A stretch of 49,645 nucleotides of DNA, taken from assembly GCA_046094505.1 (NCBI GenBank), contig JBJTHN010000034.1, forward strand, positions 1 to 49,645. The letters are read 5' to 3'. Of this stretch, positions 14,966-23,388 are shown in pieces. Position numbers and translations under genes: made by a program. How positions within the stretch are numbered: the stretch's first letter is position 1; each line of letters opens with the position of its first letter. The notes beneath the pieces are model-generated. The model worked only from the letters and a program-made list of their open reading frames with translations. It was not told the origin of the DNA and searched no databases. Origin of the DNA: RFTU01 sp046094505 (lineage in GTDB: Bacteria > Pseudomonadota > Gammaproteobacteria > Burkholderiales > Burkholderiaceae_C).

Positions 14966-16429
14966 ATGGACTTGAGTTCAAAGAGCGTGCTGGTGGTGGG
15001 CGCCGGCATCATGGGCGCGGGCATTGCACAGGTGGCTGCGCAGTCGATGCAAGGGTCTGGGCAGCAGGTGTTCTTGCACGACGCTCGCGAAGGTGCGGCC
15101 GTGGAAGCGAAAGCCAAATTGGCGTCCACGCTGCAGGGTCTGGTGGCCAAGGGAAAACTCACGGCCCAGGCTTGCGAAGGCGCACTGGCGCGCATCGTGC
15201 CGGTTTCTTCTTTGGATGCCCTGGCGGATTCCGGTCTGGGGCTGGTGGTGGAAGCCATCGTGGAGAAGCTGGAGGTCAAGCGCGCGCTGTTTCAGGAGCT
15301 TGAATCCAGGGTCAGCCAGGACTGCGTGCTGGCCACCAACACGTCCTCCATCTCGGTGACGGCCATTGCCAATGGATTGAAGCATCCCGAGCGTCTGGTG
15401 GGCATGCACTTCTTCAACCCCGTACCGCTGATGAAGTTGGTGGAGGTGGTCTCCGGGCTTCACACCGACCCATTGGTGGCGCAGGCCATCTTCGAGTTGA
15501 GCCAGGTGTGGGGCAAGGTGCCGGCGCACGCCAAGAGCACCCCGGGCTTCATCGTCAACCGCATCGCGCGGCCTTACTACGCCGAAACACTGGCTCTCTT
15601 GCAGGAGCAGTCGGGCGCCCCCGAACTTTTGGACGCTTGTCTGAAGGCGGTGGGTTTTCGCATGGGCCCCTGCGAGCTCATGGACCTGATTGGCCACGAC
15701 ACCAATTTCGCCGTGACGACCTCCGTGTACGAAGCCAACTTCTACGACAAGCGCTACATGCCGTCTTTGGTGCAGCGGGAGCGGGTGGAGGGCGGTCTGC
15801 TGGGCCGCAAGAGCGGCCGGGGCTTCTATCGCTACCCCGAAGGCGTACCGGCCTTGCCCGTGGTAATGGCCGACCCGATGGCGGCCTCGGCGGCCGCGCG
15901 CGCGGTGGCCGATGAGCGGCATGGCGGGGTGGTGGTGCAGGGCGTGCACATCCTGCCCACCGACGGCCGCACGGCGCGGGAGTGGGCGCGCGAGTTGGGA
16001 ACAACCGCCGTGGTGGTGTATGACCGCCTGGTGGGCAGGCCGCCGGCTGCGGCCGGCAGCACCCGCGCCCCAGCGCTCGCATTTGCCACCGCGCTGGGCT
16101 TGAGCCCGAAGCAGCGCGCGGTGGCGGTGGCCCACCTGATGAGCCAGGGGCTGGAGCCCCATGAGATCGCTGATACGCCGGGGCTGGTCGTGGCCCGCAC
16201 CATGGCCATGTTGATCAATGAAGCCGCTGACGCGGTGCACCAGGGTGTGTGCACCGTCGAAGGGGCCGATGCCGCGATGAAGCTGGGCGTCAACTACCCC
16301 GCAGGCCCGTTCGAGTGGCTCAGGGCCTGGAGTGTGGACGGCGTGGTGGCTCTGCTGGACCGACTGGATGCGCACTACCGAGGAGAGCGCTACCGGGTGA
16401 GCCCCTGGCTGCGGGCCCGCCTGGCCTGA
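14966..16429 (+). CDS. paaH: 3-hydroxyacyl-CoA dehydrogenase, PaaH type
   Basis: NAD-dependent dehydrogenase of 487 residues with a Rossmann domain (VLVVGAGIMGAGIAQ, about 8-22), the dehydrogenase signature GMHFFNPVPLMKLVEVV with its catalytic His, and two C-terminal 3HCDH helical domains. This long single-enzyme form is the PaaH/PaaC class that oxidises 3-hydroxyadipyl-CoA in phenylacetate and box catabolism. Location directly after boxCBA supports the same use here, after ring opening. It is separated from boxA by a terminator, so expression may differ. PhbB-like or general beta-oxidation use is possible. Its stop codon sits in the loop of a 7-base palindrome. Confidence 0.9.
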   Translation: MDLSSKSVLVVGAGIMGAGIAQVAAQSMQGSGQQVFLHDAREGAAVEAKAKLASTLQGLVAKGKLTAQACEGALARIVPVSSLDALADSGLGLVVEAIVEKLEVKRALFQELESRVSQDCVLATNTSSISVTAIANGLKHPERLVGMHFFNPVPLMKLVEVVSGLHTDPLVAQAIFELSQVWGKVPAHAKSTPGFIVNRIARPYYAETLALLQEQSGAPELLDACLKAVGFRMGPCELMDLIGHDTNFAVTTSVYEANFYDKRYMPSLVQRERVEGGLLGRKSGRGFYRYPEGVPALPVVMADPMAASAAARAVADERHGGVVVQGVHILPTDGRTAREWARELGTTAVVVYDRLVGRPPAAAGSTRAPALAFATALGLSPKQRAVAVAHLMSQGLEPHEIADTPGLVVARTMAMLINEAADAVHQGVCTVEGADAAMKLGVNYPAGPFEWLRAWSVDGVVALLDRLDAHYRGERYRVSPWLRARLA

Positions 16430-16436
16430 GGCCAGG
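16420..16436 (+). terminator. Palindrome with the paaH stop codon in its loop
   Basis: CCTGGCC-TGA-GGCCAGG, a perfect 7-base stem whose loop is the TGA of paaH. It lies at the junction with a convergent small gene that stops at 16440. No U-tract on either side, so termination is uncertain. Confidence 0.3.
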
Positions 16437-16439
16437 GGG

Positions 16440-16667
16440 CTAGAACCAGCACCACACGCCCAGGCACCAGCCCCAGATCAGCTGCACCAAAGCGTCCAAC
16501 AGCAGGCCCACACCCAGCACCGGCAGCATAAACACGGCCAACAGGGTGGCCCAGCCGGCCGCTGTGAGGCGTTCCCCCGGAAGGCGCAGGCCCATGACCG
16601 TGCCCTTGCCCGTTTCCACCGGCGGGCTGGACGGGTTCGGTTTTGCAGGCGCTTGGGCGGGGTCCAT
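16440..16667 (-). CDS. Small single-gene membrane protein, 75 residues
   Basis: I do not recognise a named family. The product starts with a Pro-rich polar stretch (MDPAQAPAKPNPSSPP), followed by a basic turn (GLRLPGERL) and then one long or two closely packed hydrophobic helices (about 37-75) ending WGWCLGVWCWF. The frame is open far upstream on this strand, but the upstream part only mirrors the FemAB-like gene; the ATG at 16667 gives a coherent product. It is divergent from the FemAB-like gene at 16689 (21 bases between starts), which would need overlapping promoters. Confidence 0.5.
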   Translation of the reverse strand: MDPAQAPAKPNPSSPPVETGKGTVMGLRLPGERLTAAGWATLLAVFMLPVLGVGLLLDALVQLIWGWCLGVWCWF

Positions 16668-16688
16668 CGTTTCGAGTGTAATCACGGG

Positions 16689-17645
16689 ATGCACGTGCAT
16701 TGGCATCCTGAAGACCGGCACAGTTGGGAGGCATTCGCCGACGATGGCTGGGCCGGCTTGGCGCAGTCCTGGGCCTATGGCGAGGCCATGATGGCCTTGG
16801 GCGTGCCCTGCCTGAGGGCTGTGGTCACGCAGGAGGCCTCGATCAAGTCGCCCTGGTTGGGGGCAGCGCAGTTCATCGTGCAGCGGCTGCCTTGGTTTGT
16901 TCGCTTCAGCTTCTGTCAGGGCGGGCCGGTCTGGGCCAGCGAGCTTGCACTGCCACAACAACGCGCAGCGGTGGACCTGATGCGCCGCACCCTGCCACTG
17001 CGCCGGCCGCGCATGGCCCTGTTCAGCCCGGCCAGTGATGTCCGGCTTGGGCTGGCGCAGGGGGAGCCGTTGGCGCATGCCCTGGCCCACCGCAGGCGCC
17101 TGGCCACGGGCCGCTCCACCGTGTTGCTGGACCTCAGGGCCCCCGAGTCTGAGCGGCGCGCAGCGCTGGAGCAACGCTGGCGCAACCGACTGCATGTGGC
17201 CGAGCGCAGCCCCTTGAAGGTTCGGGTGTGCGGCAGCAAGGCCAGCGATTACGGCTGGTTGGTTCAGGCCGAGGCCTCGCAGCGCAAGGCGCGGGGCTAT
17301 CTGAGTCTGCCGGTGGGATTTGTGGGTGCCTTCCAAAGCGCCCAGCGCAAGCCCTCTCAGGCGCTGCTGACGCTGTCGGCTGAACTGCAGAACCAGCGAT
17401 GCGCGGGCATGATGTTCCTGGTGCACGGGCGCACGGCCACGTACCACTTGGGCTGGTCCGATGACATCGGGCGTGAGCACAGCGCACACAACCTGCTCAT
17501 GTGGCGCGCCTGCGCACTGTTGGCCGAGCGAGGTGTACAGCAGTTGGACCTGGGCGGTGTGAACACGCTCAGCAATCCGGGCCTGGCCCGATTCAAGTTG
17601 GGCACGGGCGGGCGCGTGGTGACCTGGGCGGGGACCTTTGCCTGA
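16689..17645 (+). CDS. FemAB/GNAT-type peptidyl or acyl transferase
   Basis: A cytoplasmic protein of 318 residues with the double-GNAT layout of the FemAB/BioF2-like group. The second half has GMMFLVHGRTATYHLGWSD followed by AHNLLMWRACALLAERGVQQLDLGG and NPGLARFKLGTGG; the G-x-x-x-F-K-x-G-x-G-G ending is characteristic of peptidoglycan bridge-forming (aminoacyl-tRNA dependent) and exosortase-linked FemAB proteins. The acceptor is unknown. An orphan between convergent and divergent neighbours; no polysaccharide partner is adjacent. I prefer ATG 16689 over the GTG/ATG further upstream because residues before MHVHWHPED add nothing conserved. Confidence 0.75.
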   Translation: MHVHWHPEDRHSWEAFADDGWAGLAQSWAYGEAMMALGVPCLRAVVTQEASIKSPWLGAAQFIVQRLPWFVRFSFCQGGPVWASELALPQQRAAVDLMRRTLPLRRPRMALFSPASDVRLGLAQGEPLAHALAHRRRLATGRSTVLLDLRAPESERRAALEQRWRNRLHVAERSPLKVRVCGSKASDYGWLVQAEASQRKARGYLSLPVGFVGAFQSAQRKPSQALLTLSAELQNQRCAGMMFLVHGRTATYHLGWSDDIGREHSAHNLLMWRACALLAERGVQQLDLGGVNTLSNPGLARFKLGTGGRVVTWAGTFA

Positions 17646-17702
17646 CAGGGTCGGGTGGGCGCTCCGTTCACCTCGCCGGTGGTTGAGGGACTTGCGTGGT
17701 GC

Positions 17703-17737
17703 GGGGCGACGGTTGTTTGGGTAGGCGTTTGGGTGGG
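17703..17737 (+). other. G-rich tract upstream of the FAD oxidoreductase
   Basis: Four G-tracts (17703-06, 17719-21, 17731-33, 17735-37) lie within 35 bases, ending nine bases before the ATG. A G-quadruplex is possible, but two loops are long, so it would be weak. Confidence 0.25.
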
Positions 17738-17745
17738 TGTGTTGG

Positions 17746-18897
17746 ATGGACAGCGAAGACGTCGACGTGGTGGTCATCGGTGCGGGGGCTGTGGGTTTGG
17801 CGGTGGCGCGCGCCCTGGCCATGGAGGGCCGCGATGTCTTGATCCTGGAGTCGCAGAACGCCTTTGGCACCGGTGTCAGTTCTCGCAACAGTGAGGTCTT
17901 GCATGCGGGCCTCTACTACCCCACGGGTTCGCTCAAGGCACAGTGGTGTGTGCGGGGCCGGGCCTTGTTGGTGGAGTTTGCGCGGCAATGTGGCGTGGCG
18001 CATCGCCTGACCGGAAAGTTGGTGGTGGCCACCGAAGAGGCCGAGCGGGCGGCGCTTGAACGGCTGTGTGCGCAGGCTCAGGCCAACGGCGTGCAAGGCC
18101 TTGAGCTGTTCGAGGGGGCACAAGCCAGGGCCATGGAGCCGGCTTTGCGGGCAGTGTCGGCCCTGTACTCGCCGCGCACCGGCATCATTGACAGCCATGC
18201 CTTGATGACGGCCCTGCTGGGGCAGGCACAGGCGCACGGCGCGCAGCTGGCGCTGTGCAGCCCAGTGGTGGGTGGTGAGGTCTTGGGCGACGGTTCCCTG
18301 GCCTTGGCGGTGGGGGGGCAAGAGCCCATGCGTCTGCGCGTACGCACGGTGGTCAACGCAGCGGGCTTGACCGCAGCCGCCGTGGCGCGCCGCATCCAGG
18401 GGGTGCCCGCATCCAGTGTTCCGCACATGCACTGGTGCAAGGGCCATTACTTCAGCCTTCAGGGCCGGGCGCCGTTTTCTCGGCTGGTATACCCCGTGCA
18501 CACCGCCGCCGGTTTGGGAACCCACCTCACCCTGGACCTGGGTGGGCAGGCGCGGTTTGGGCCTGATGTGGAGTGGTTGGCGGCCACGCAAGCTGCTCAA
18601 GAGGGCTGCACGCCCGATGAACTGGGCCTGGACTACAGCGTTGACGAGCGCCGGCGCAGCGCCTTCGAGCGCGACATTCGGCGCTACTGGCCGGACCTGC
18701 CGCAGGGTGCGCTGCTACCGGCTTACACCGGTGTGCGGCCCAAGACGGTGGGGCCCGGATCGCCCGCAGCCGACTTCACCATCAGCGCCCCGGCGCTTCA
18801 CGGTGTGGCTGGCTGGGTGGGTCTGTATGGCATCGAGTCACCGGGCCTGACCGCCTGTCTGGCCGCAGGGGAGGCGGTGGTGCAGGCCCTGCGCTAG
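17746..18897 (+). CDS. FAD-dependent oxidoreductase, L-2-hydroxyglutarate oxidase type
   Basis: A 383-residue DAO-family flavoenzyme. The N-terminal dinucleotide motif is VVVIGAGAVGLAVARALA, followed by SSRNSEVLHAGLYYPTGSLKA, the N-S-x-V-x-H-A-G-x-Y-Y segment typical of L-2-hydroxyglutarate oxidase/dehydrogenases (LhgO group). It probably oxidises a 2-hydroxy acid and passes electrons to quinone or O2. The C-terminus has VGLYGIESPGLTACLAAGE, the FAD-closing segment. Length is slightly below LhgO (about 420). The ATG at 17746 is preceded by a G/T-rich stretch rather than a clean Shine-Dalgarno. No neighbouring gene of the same pathway. Confidence 0.8.
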   Translation: MDSEDVDVVVIGAGAVGLAVARALAMEGRDVLILESQNAFGTGVSSRNSEVLHAGLYYPTGSLKAQWCVRGRALLVEFARQCGVAHRLTGKLVVATEEAERAALERLCAQAQANGVQGLELFEGAQARAMEPALRAVSALYSPRTGIIDSHALMTALLGQAQAHGAQLALCSPVVGGEVLGDGSLALAVGGQEPMRLRVRTVVNAAGLTAAAVARRIQGVPASSVPHMHWCKGHYFSLQGRAPFSRLVYPVHTAAGLGTHLTLDLGGQARFGPDVEWLAATQAAQEGCTPDELGLDYSVDERRRSAFERDIRRYWPDLPQGALLPAYTGVRPKTVGPGSPAADFTISAPALHGVAGWVGLYGIESPGLTACLAAGEAVVQALR

Positions 18898-19208
18898 GCG
18901 GGGTGCGGTTCGGTACACGGCGGCGCGTACCGCCGGCGCACAGGCCTTGATTTTGCGCAGCCGCCCTGGTGTGTTCACGGCCCATCATGCGGGCTCCTTC
19001 AAACCCAAACGGGAGCAGGTGCATGAGCATGTTGGGACGCATGGACAGCAAGGTCAACCGGTTGGCACTTCGCTCCCCAGGGGGTGCTCGAGTGGGTCGC
19101 CACAGACCAGGGGCGCGTGCGAGCAGAAGGCGTGGGGGACCAAGGCCCGCGCTCCAGCGATCTGCGTGTTCAGGGCATGGGCCGGCGCTGCGTTGCTGCG
19201 GGGTTCGT
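18898..19208. other. 311-base stretch without a convincing gene
   Basis: Lies between the convergent FAD oxidoreductase and P450 genes. It holds an imperfect hairpin CGGTAC-N10-GTACCG shortly after the first stop, with no U-run. Frames are open on both strands, but no start with a ribosome site and no family-like protein is visible. Confidence 0.5.
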
Positions 19209-20573
19209 TCAGTGCAGCGGCGCGAGCTTGAGCGGCGCCCGCGTAGCCGGATGGGTGATGGGGGCGTGGCGCCAGGAAGGCGCCAACCCTGCGGGCCATT
19301 GAAGCTCGGCCCGCCCCAGCAACTCGCCCAGGACCAAGCGCATCTGAGCCTCGGCCAAGTGCAGGCCCAGACACAGGTGCGCGCCGCCTCCAAAGGGCGT
19401 CCAGGCATAGGGGTGGGGTGCGGGTGCTTGCAGGTGACGCTCGGGCTTGAACGCATCGGGATCGGGCCACCATTGGGGGTCTCGCTGCACATGCAAGGGC
19501 ACCAGGCTGAGCAGGGCGCCGCGCGGAAGCGGCACGCCATCGACCACCACGTCGGCCAAGGTCTGCCGCTGAAGGAAGGCCACTGGTGGATGCAGGCGCA
19601 GCACCTCGCGGATCACACCGCCCATTTGGCAACGAGAGGCCAGGCGGCCCATGAGGTCTTGCGAGGGGTCCTCCTCGCGCAATTCGCGGCGCAACCGTTC
19701 TTGCCACTCGGGGTGTTGGGCCAGAAAGGACAGGGCTGAGGTGAGCGCGCTGGCGGTGGTGTCGTGAGCGGCCATCATCAGGAACACCAGATGGTCCACG
19801 ACTTCGTCGTCCTGCAGCTGACGGCCCTCTTCGTCTCGCGCCTGCACCAGCTGGCTCAACAGGTCTGGGCCGGGTTGCGTGCGCCGCGTACGTGTCAGCG
19901 CCAAGAGCTGGGCCACCAGGCGGCCGCGCGCCTTCAGCCCGCGTGACCAGCGTCGCCCAATGAAGGGCAGCCTCAGCAGGGCCGTCGAGGCCTCGACCAG
20001 CTGACCGAAATCGCGCTCGGCACGCGCCACCTCGCGGCCATCGTTCAGGGCCAGCAACAGGTCTGCAGCGCGCGACAGCGCCAGGTGGCGCATGGCCGGA
20101 AGACCCAATCCCGGCAGCCGCCCGGCCTGCAACCACTGCGACACCGCGATTTGCACCGGATCCACCATGCGCTGCAAGTAACCCTCCAAGGCTTCGCGCT
20201 TCATGGAAGGCAGCAGGAGGCGGCGGTGGTGGCGGTGCTCCTCCCCGTCGCGCAGCAGCAGGCCACGTGGGAACAGACCGCCCAGCAGCGACGACCAGCC
20301 GCCCTTGGCACTGAACACCCGGTCCCGGTCCAACAGCACGGTTTCCAGCGCGCTGGCGCTCAGCAGCAGCACCTGCGGTTGCCCACCGATCACCGTGCGG
20401 GCCACCGGGCCCATTTGACCTTGCACCGTCCGCGTGAAGGCCAGGGGCTGCCGCAGGATTTGGACATCGGCCCAAAACGGCGCACCACCAGCGGTGGGCA
20501 GGTGAGCCAGGGCATGCCAGCCGGCCCGGTTGAGGGTGCCGCCAGCGGTAAAGGGCTTGATCGTCTCAGGCAA
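19209..20573 (-). CDS. Cytochrome P450
   Basis: A soluble heme-thiolate monooxygenase of 454 residues. Motifs in order: I-helix AAHDTTA (268-274), K-helix E-x-x-R in REVLRL (E323, R326), PERH (377-380), and the heme loop FGGGAHLCLG with the axial Cys401; the His in place of the usual Arg in this loop is seen in CYP120/CYP51-like groups. Substrate is unknown; redox partners are not adjacent. It starts at TTG, because an in-frame TGA lies two codons upstream, and follows an IclR-family gene by 55 bases on the same strand, so the two probably form an operon. Confidence 0.9.
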   Translation of the reverse strand: MPETIKPFTAGGTLNRAGWHALAHLPTAGGAPFWADVQILRQPLAFTRTVQGQMGPVARTVIGGQPQVLLLSASALETVLLDRDRVFSAKGGWSSLLGGLFPRGLLLRDGEEHRHHRRLLLPSMKREALEGYLQRMVDPVQIAVSQWLQAGRLPGLGLPAMRHLALSRAADLLLALNDGREVARAERDFGQLVEASTALLRLPFIGRRWSRGLKARGRLVAQLLALTRTRRTQPGPDLLSQLVQARDEEGRQLQDDEVVDHLVFLMMAAHDTTASALTSALSFLAQHPEWQERLRRELREEDPSQDLMGRLASRCQMGGVIREVLRLHPPVAFLQRQTLADVVVDGVPLPRGALLSLVPLHVQRDPQWWPDPDAFKPERHLQAPAPHPYAWTPFGGGAHLCLGLHLAEAQMRLVLGELLGRAELQWPAGLAPSWRHAPITHPATRAPLKLAPLH

Positions 20574-20628
20574 GGGTCATGGTGACAACATCCAAAGGGT
20601 CCAGGGGCTGCGTCGTGGAGGCTTGGGC

Positions 20629-21429
20629 TCAGTGCCCCGTTCGGCTCAAGAGGTCGGAGATCTCGCGCGCGGCCACACGCAGGGCGGGCAAGGCTTGGGT
20701 CAGGAGGGACTCACGCGAGGCCGCGGAGTGTGTGCTGATGTTCAGGGCCGCCGCGATCCGTCCGTTGCGGTCTTCGATGGGAGCGGCCAGGGAGGTCAAG
20801 CCCCGCTCCAGTTCATCGACCACCAGACACCAGCCCTGCTCACGGGCTTGGTCGATGGCCCGCATCACCTCGGGAAGACCGACCAGGGTCGCCGGCGTGC
20901 GCGGAGGCAGCATCGTTTCACCCCGCAAAGCACCGGCCAGTGTGGCGTGCCGCTCTTGTTCGCCCAAGCCGCCCAGGAGCACCCGACCCATGGAGGTGCA
21001 GTAGGCTGGCAAGCGGCTTCCGACACCCAGGTTGATGCTCATGATTCGCCGCGCCGGAACGCGCAACAGGTACACGATTTCGGGTCCATCCAAGACCGCC
21101 ATGGAACAGCTCTCGTGAACGGTCTCGGCCAGGCGCTGCATCACCGGTTCAGCCAGGTGCCAAAGCGGTTGTGAGCTCAGGTAGGCAAAGCCCAGCTCCA
21201 GGATCCGAGGCGTCAGCCGGAAGTGTCGGCCGTCGGCCTGCACATAGCCCAACCCTTGCAGGGTCAGCAGGATGCGCCGCGCACCCGCGCGGGTCAGCCC
21301 CGTGCGGGCGGCCACCTCAGACAGGGTCAGGGCACCGTGGGCTGCATCAAAGCTGCGGATGACCTGCAAACCCCGGGCAAACGACTGTACATGACGGTCG
21401 GAGGGGCGCGGTCCAAGCTGCTCGCTCAT
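20629..21429 (-). CDS. IclR-family transcriptional regulator (PcaR/PobR-like)
   Basis: A 266-residue regulator with an N-terminal winged helix (about 20-85; LTLSEVAARTGLTRAGARRI, GYVQADGRHFRLTPRIL) and the IclR effector domain (about 90-260; LGVGSRLPAYCTSMGRVLL, which is the conserved G-S-R-L-P-A-x-x-T-S-x-G-R loop). Members of this subgroup control aromatic-acid catabolism (PcaR, PobR, CatR), so the inducer may be aromatic. It is upstream of and co-directional with the P450 gene and divergent from the AIM24 operon, so it may act on either. ATG 21429 gives the usual N-terminus; the frame extends upstream without support. Confidence 0.88.
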   Translation of the reverse strand: MSEQLGPRPSDRHVQSFARGLQVIRSFDAAHGALTLSEVAARTGLTRAGARRILLTLQGLGYVQADGRHFRLTPRILELGFAYLSSQPLWHLAEPVMQRLAETVHESCSMAVLDGPEIVYLLRVPARRIMSINLGVGSRLPAYCTSMGRVLLGGLGEQERHATLAGALRGETMLPPRTPATLVGLPEVMRAIDQAREQGWCLVVDELERGLTSLAAPIEDRNGRIAAALNISTHSAASRESLLTQALPALRVAAREISDLLSRTGH

Positions 21430-21525
21430 GGCGGAATTATGCGGTGGGACATCGGCCGTCACGGGGATTCGGTACCATTTCCGGCTGCGTCGGGCGGTGC
21501 CCGACATCAATTCGGAGCGCACAAG

Positions 21526-22335
21526 ATGGGCATGGACGTGGTGGATTTCGAGATCAAGGGTTCGGAGATGCAACTCGTGGAGGTCGAACTCGACCCGGGC
21601 GAGGCGGCCATCGGCGAGGCCGGCAGCATGATGTTCATGGAAGCGGGTATCGCCATGGACACCATCTTCGGTGACGGCAGCCCGCAGCAAACGGGCTTTT
21701 TCGGCAAGCTGCTGGGGGCGGGCAAGCGGCTGATCACGGGCGAGTCCCTGTTCACCACCGTCTACTCCAACAACGCCTCAAGCAAGCAGCGCGTGGCGTT
21801 TGCGGCGCCGTATCCGGGCAAGATCCTGCCGATGGACCTCAAGCAGTTGGGCGGCATGCTGATCTGCCAAAAGGACTCCTTCTTGTGCGCCGCGCGCGGG
21901 GTTTCGCTGGGCATTCACTTCCAGCAGAAGCTTTCGGTGGGATTCTTCGGCGGTGAGGGCTTCATCATGCAGCGCCTGGAGGGCGACGGTATGGCCTTTG
22001 TGCATGCGGGCGGTACCGTGATCCGGCGCGAACTGCAGCCCGGCCAAACGCTGTTCATCGACACGGGTTGCGTGGTGGCCTACACGCCCAACGTGAACTT
22101 TGAGATCCAGTACGTGGGCAAGATCAAGACGGCGCTGTTCGGCGGGGAAGGGCTGTTCTTCGCCAAGATGACCGGCCCTGGGACCGTTTGGCTGCAAAGC
22201 ATTCCGTTCTCGCGTTTGGCTTCGCGCATCTTCGCTGCGGCTCCGCAGATGGGTGGCTCCAAGGAGCAGGGCTCGGTTCTGGGTGCCGTGGCCGGCGGGG
22301 CTGTCTTGGGCGGCATCTTCGGTGACGACGAATGA
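21526..22335 (+). CDS. AIM24 / TIGR00266 family protein
   Basis: A 269-residue protein of the AIM24 family, all-beta with a C-terminal glycine-rich hydrophobic tail. Seen are FEIKGSEMQLVEVELDPGE at the start, AGSMMFME, the GFFGGEGFIMQRLEGDG core and VLGAVAGGAVLGGIFGDDE at the end. The biochemical role is unknown; the mitochondrial namesake affects inner-membrane organisation. GGAG nine bases upstream favours the ATG at 21526. It is the first gene of a six-gene co-directional run with gaps of 13, 11, 2, -4 and -4 bases. Confidence 0.85.
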   Translation: MGMDVVDFEIKGSEMQLVEVELDPGEAAIGEAGSMMFMEAGIAMDTIFGDGSPQQTGFFGKLLGAGKRLITGESLFTTVYSNNASSKQRVAFAAPYPGKILPMDLKQLGGMLICQKDSFLCAARGVSLGIHFQQKLSVGFFGGEGFIMQRLEGDGMAFVHAGGTVIRRELQPGQTLFIDTGCVVAYTPNVNFEIQYVGKIKTALFGGEGLFFAKMTGPGTVWLQSIPFSRLASRIFAAAPQMGGSKEQGSVLGAVAGGAVLGGIFGDDE

Positions 22336-22348
22336 GCGTGGTCGGTTG

Positions 22349-23377
22349 ATGAGCTTCGTGAAGACGCGGCGCGAGCTGCTGAAGTCTGCTGCTGTTTCGG
22401 CTGGCGTGGCGGCCGGCGTTCCGGTGTGTGCTTGGGCGCAGCCCAAGGCGGCTGCCCCCACGCCGATCTTTGTGCTGAATTCGCTGGACGCCGATGTGAG
22501 CGTGATCGACCCGGTCACCCACAGCGAACGACAGCGCGTGGCCACGGGCAAAGAGCCGCACCACCTCTACCTCACGCCCGACGAGATGAGTGTCATCGTG
22601 GCCAATGCAGCCTCCGATTCGCTGACCTTTATCGACCCGATCACCGCACAGGTTCAACGAACGGTGCGCCAGATCGTGGACCCTTACCACCTGCGTTTTT
22701 CGCCGGACATGAAGTGGTTTGTGACGGCGGCCAACCGACTCGACCACATCGATGTTTACCGCTGGCAGCCGCAGAACGCGCAAGCTCCCTTGGCCTTGGC
22801 CAAGCGGGTGCACGCGTCCAAAACCCCCAGCCACCTGATGATCGACAGCCACAGCAGGGTGGTGTACGTCACCTTGCAGGACAGCGACCAGTTGGTGGCC
22901 CTGGACCTGGCCACCCAGGCGCTTCGCTACACGGTGCCCATTGGCCGCATGCCGGCCGACCTGTACCTGACGGCCGACGACCGCACGCTGCTGATCGGCA
23001 TGACGGGCGCCGATGTGGTGGAGGCCTACGACGTCAGTGGCGCCACCCCCAAGCTCATCAAACGCATCACCACCGGCAAAGGGGCTCACGCCTTTCGCGC
23101 CAAGGGCGACCAGCGGCATGTCTTTGTCAGCAACCGGGTGGCCAACACCATCAGCCTGATCGACACCCAGTCGCTGACGGTGGTTGAGCAATACGCAGCC
23201 CCCGGTGGCCCCGACTGCATGGAGTTCCTGGCCGATCACCGCACCCTCTTGGTGACCTCGCGATGGGCCCGCAAGCTGACCTACATCGACGCGCAAGACA
23301 AACGCATCGTTCGCCAGGTGCCGGTGGGTCGTTCGCCGCACGGGGTGTGGACCCTGGCCCACGCCAAGCGCGTGTAA
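22349..23377 (+). CDS. Tat-exported YncE-like beta-propeller
   Basis: A periplasmic protein of 342 residues. The N-terminus KTRRELLKSAAVSAGVAAG is a twin-arginine-type signal, with likely cleavage after VCAWA. The mature chain contains seven-bladed YVTN/cytochrome-D1-like propeller repeats: LNSLDADVSVIDPVTH, VANAASDSLTFIDPIT, VYVTLQDSDQLVALDLAT, VFVSNRVANTISLIDTQS, the x-x-x-S-V-I-D-x-x-x-x-x motif recurring about every 40-45 residues. These proteins bind DNA, metals or redox partners in various systems; the partner here is unknown. No heme-binding Cys motif. It is the second gene of the AIM24 operon. Confidence 0.82.
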   Translation: MSFVKTRRELLKSAAVSAGVAAGVPVCAWAQPKAAAPTPIFVLNSLDADVSVIDPVTHSERQRVATGKEPHHLYLTPDEMSVIVANAASDSLTFIDPITAQVQRTVRQIVDPYHLRFSPDMKWFVTAANRLDHIDVYRWQPQNAQAPLALAKRVHASKTPSHLMIDSHSRVVYVTLQDSDQLVALDLATQALRYTVPIGRMPADLYLTADDRTLLIGMTGADVVEAYDVSGATPKLIKRITTGKGAHAFRAKGDQRHVFVSNRVANTISLIDTQSLTVVEQYAAPGGPDCMEFLADHRTLLVTSRWARKLTYIDAQDKRIVRQVPVGRSPHGVWTLAHAKRV

Positions 23378-23388
23378 CGGAGCAGCTG

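Noticed and set aside
13765..16375. Minus-strand frames of 504 and 465 residues opposite boxA and paaH
   Set aside because: Shadows of real genes; no domain-like segments.
18782..19540. Minus-strand frame crossing the 311-base gap between FAD oxidoreductase and P450
   Set aside because: Most of it lies antisense or out of frame within the P450 and oxidoreductase; the gap portion shows no family features and no ribosome site.
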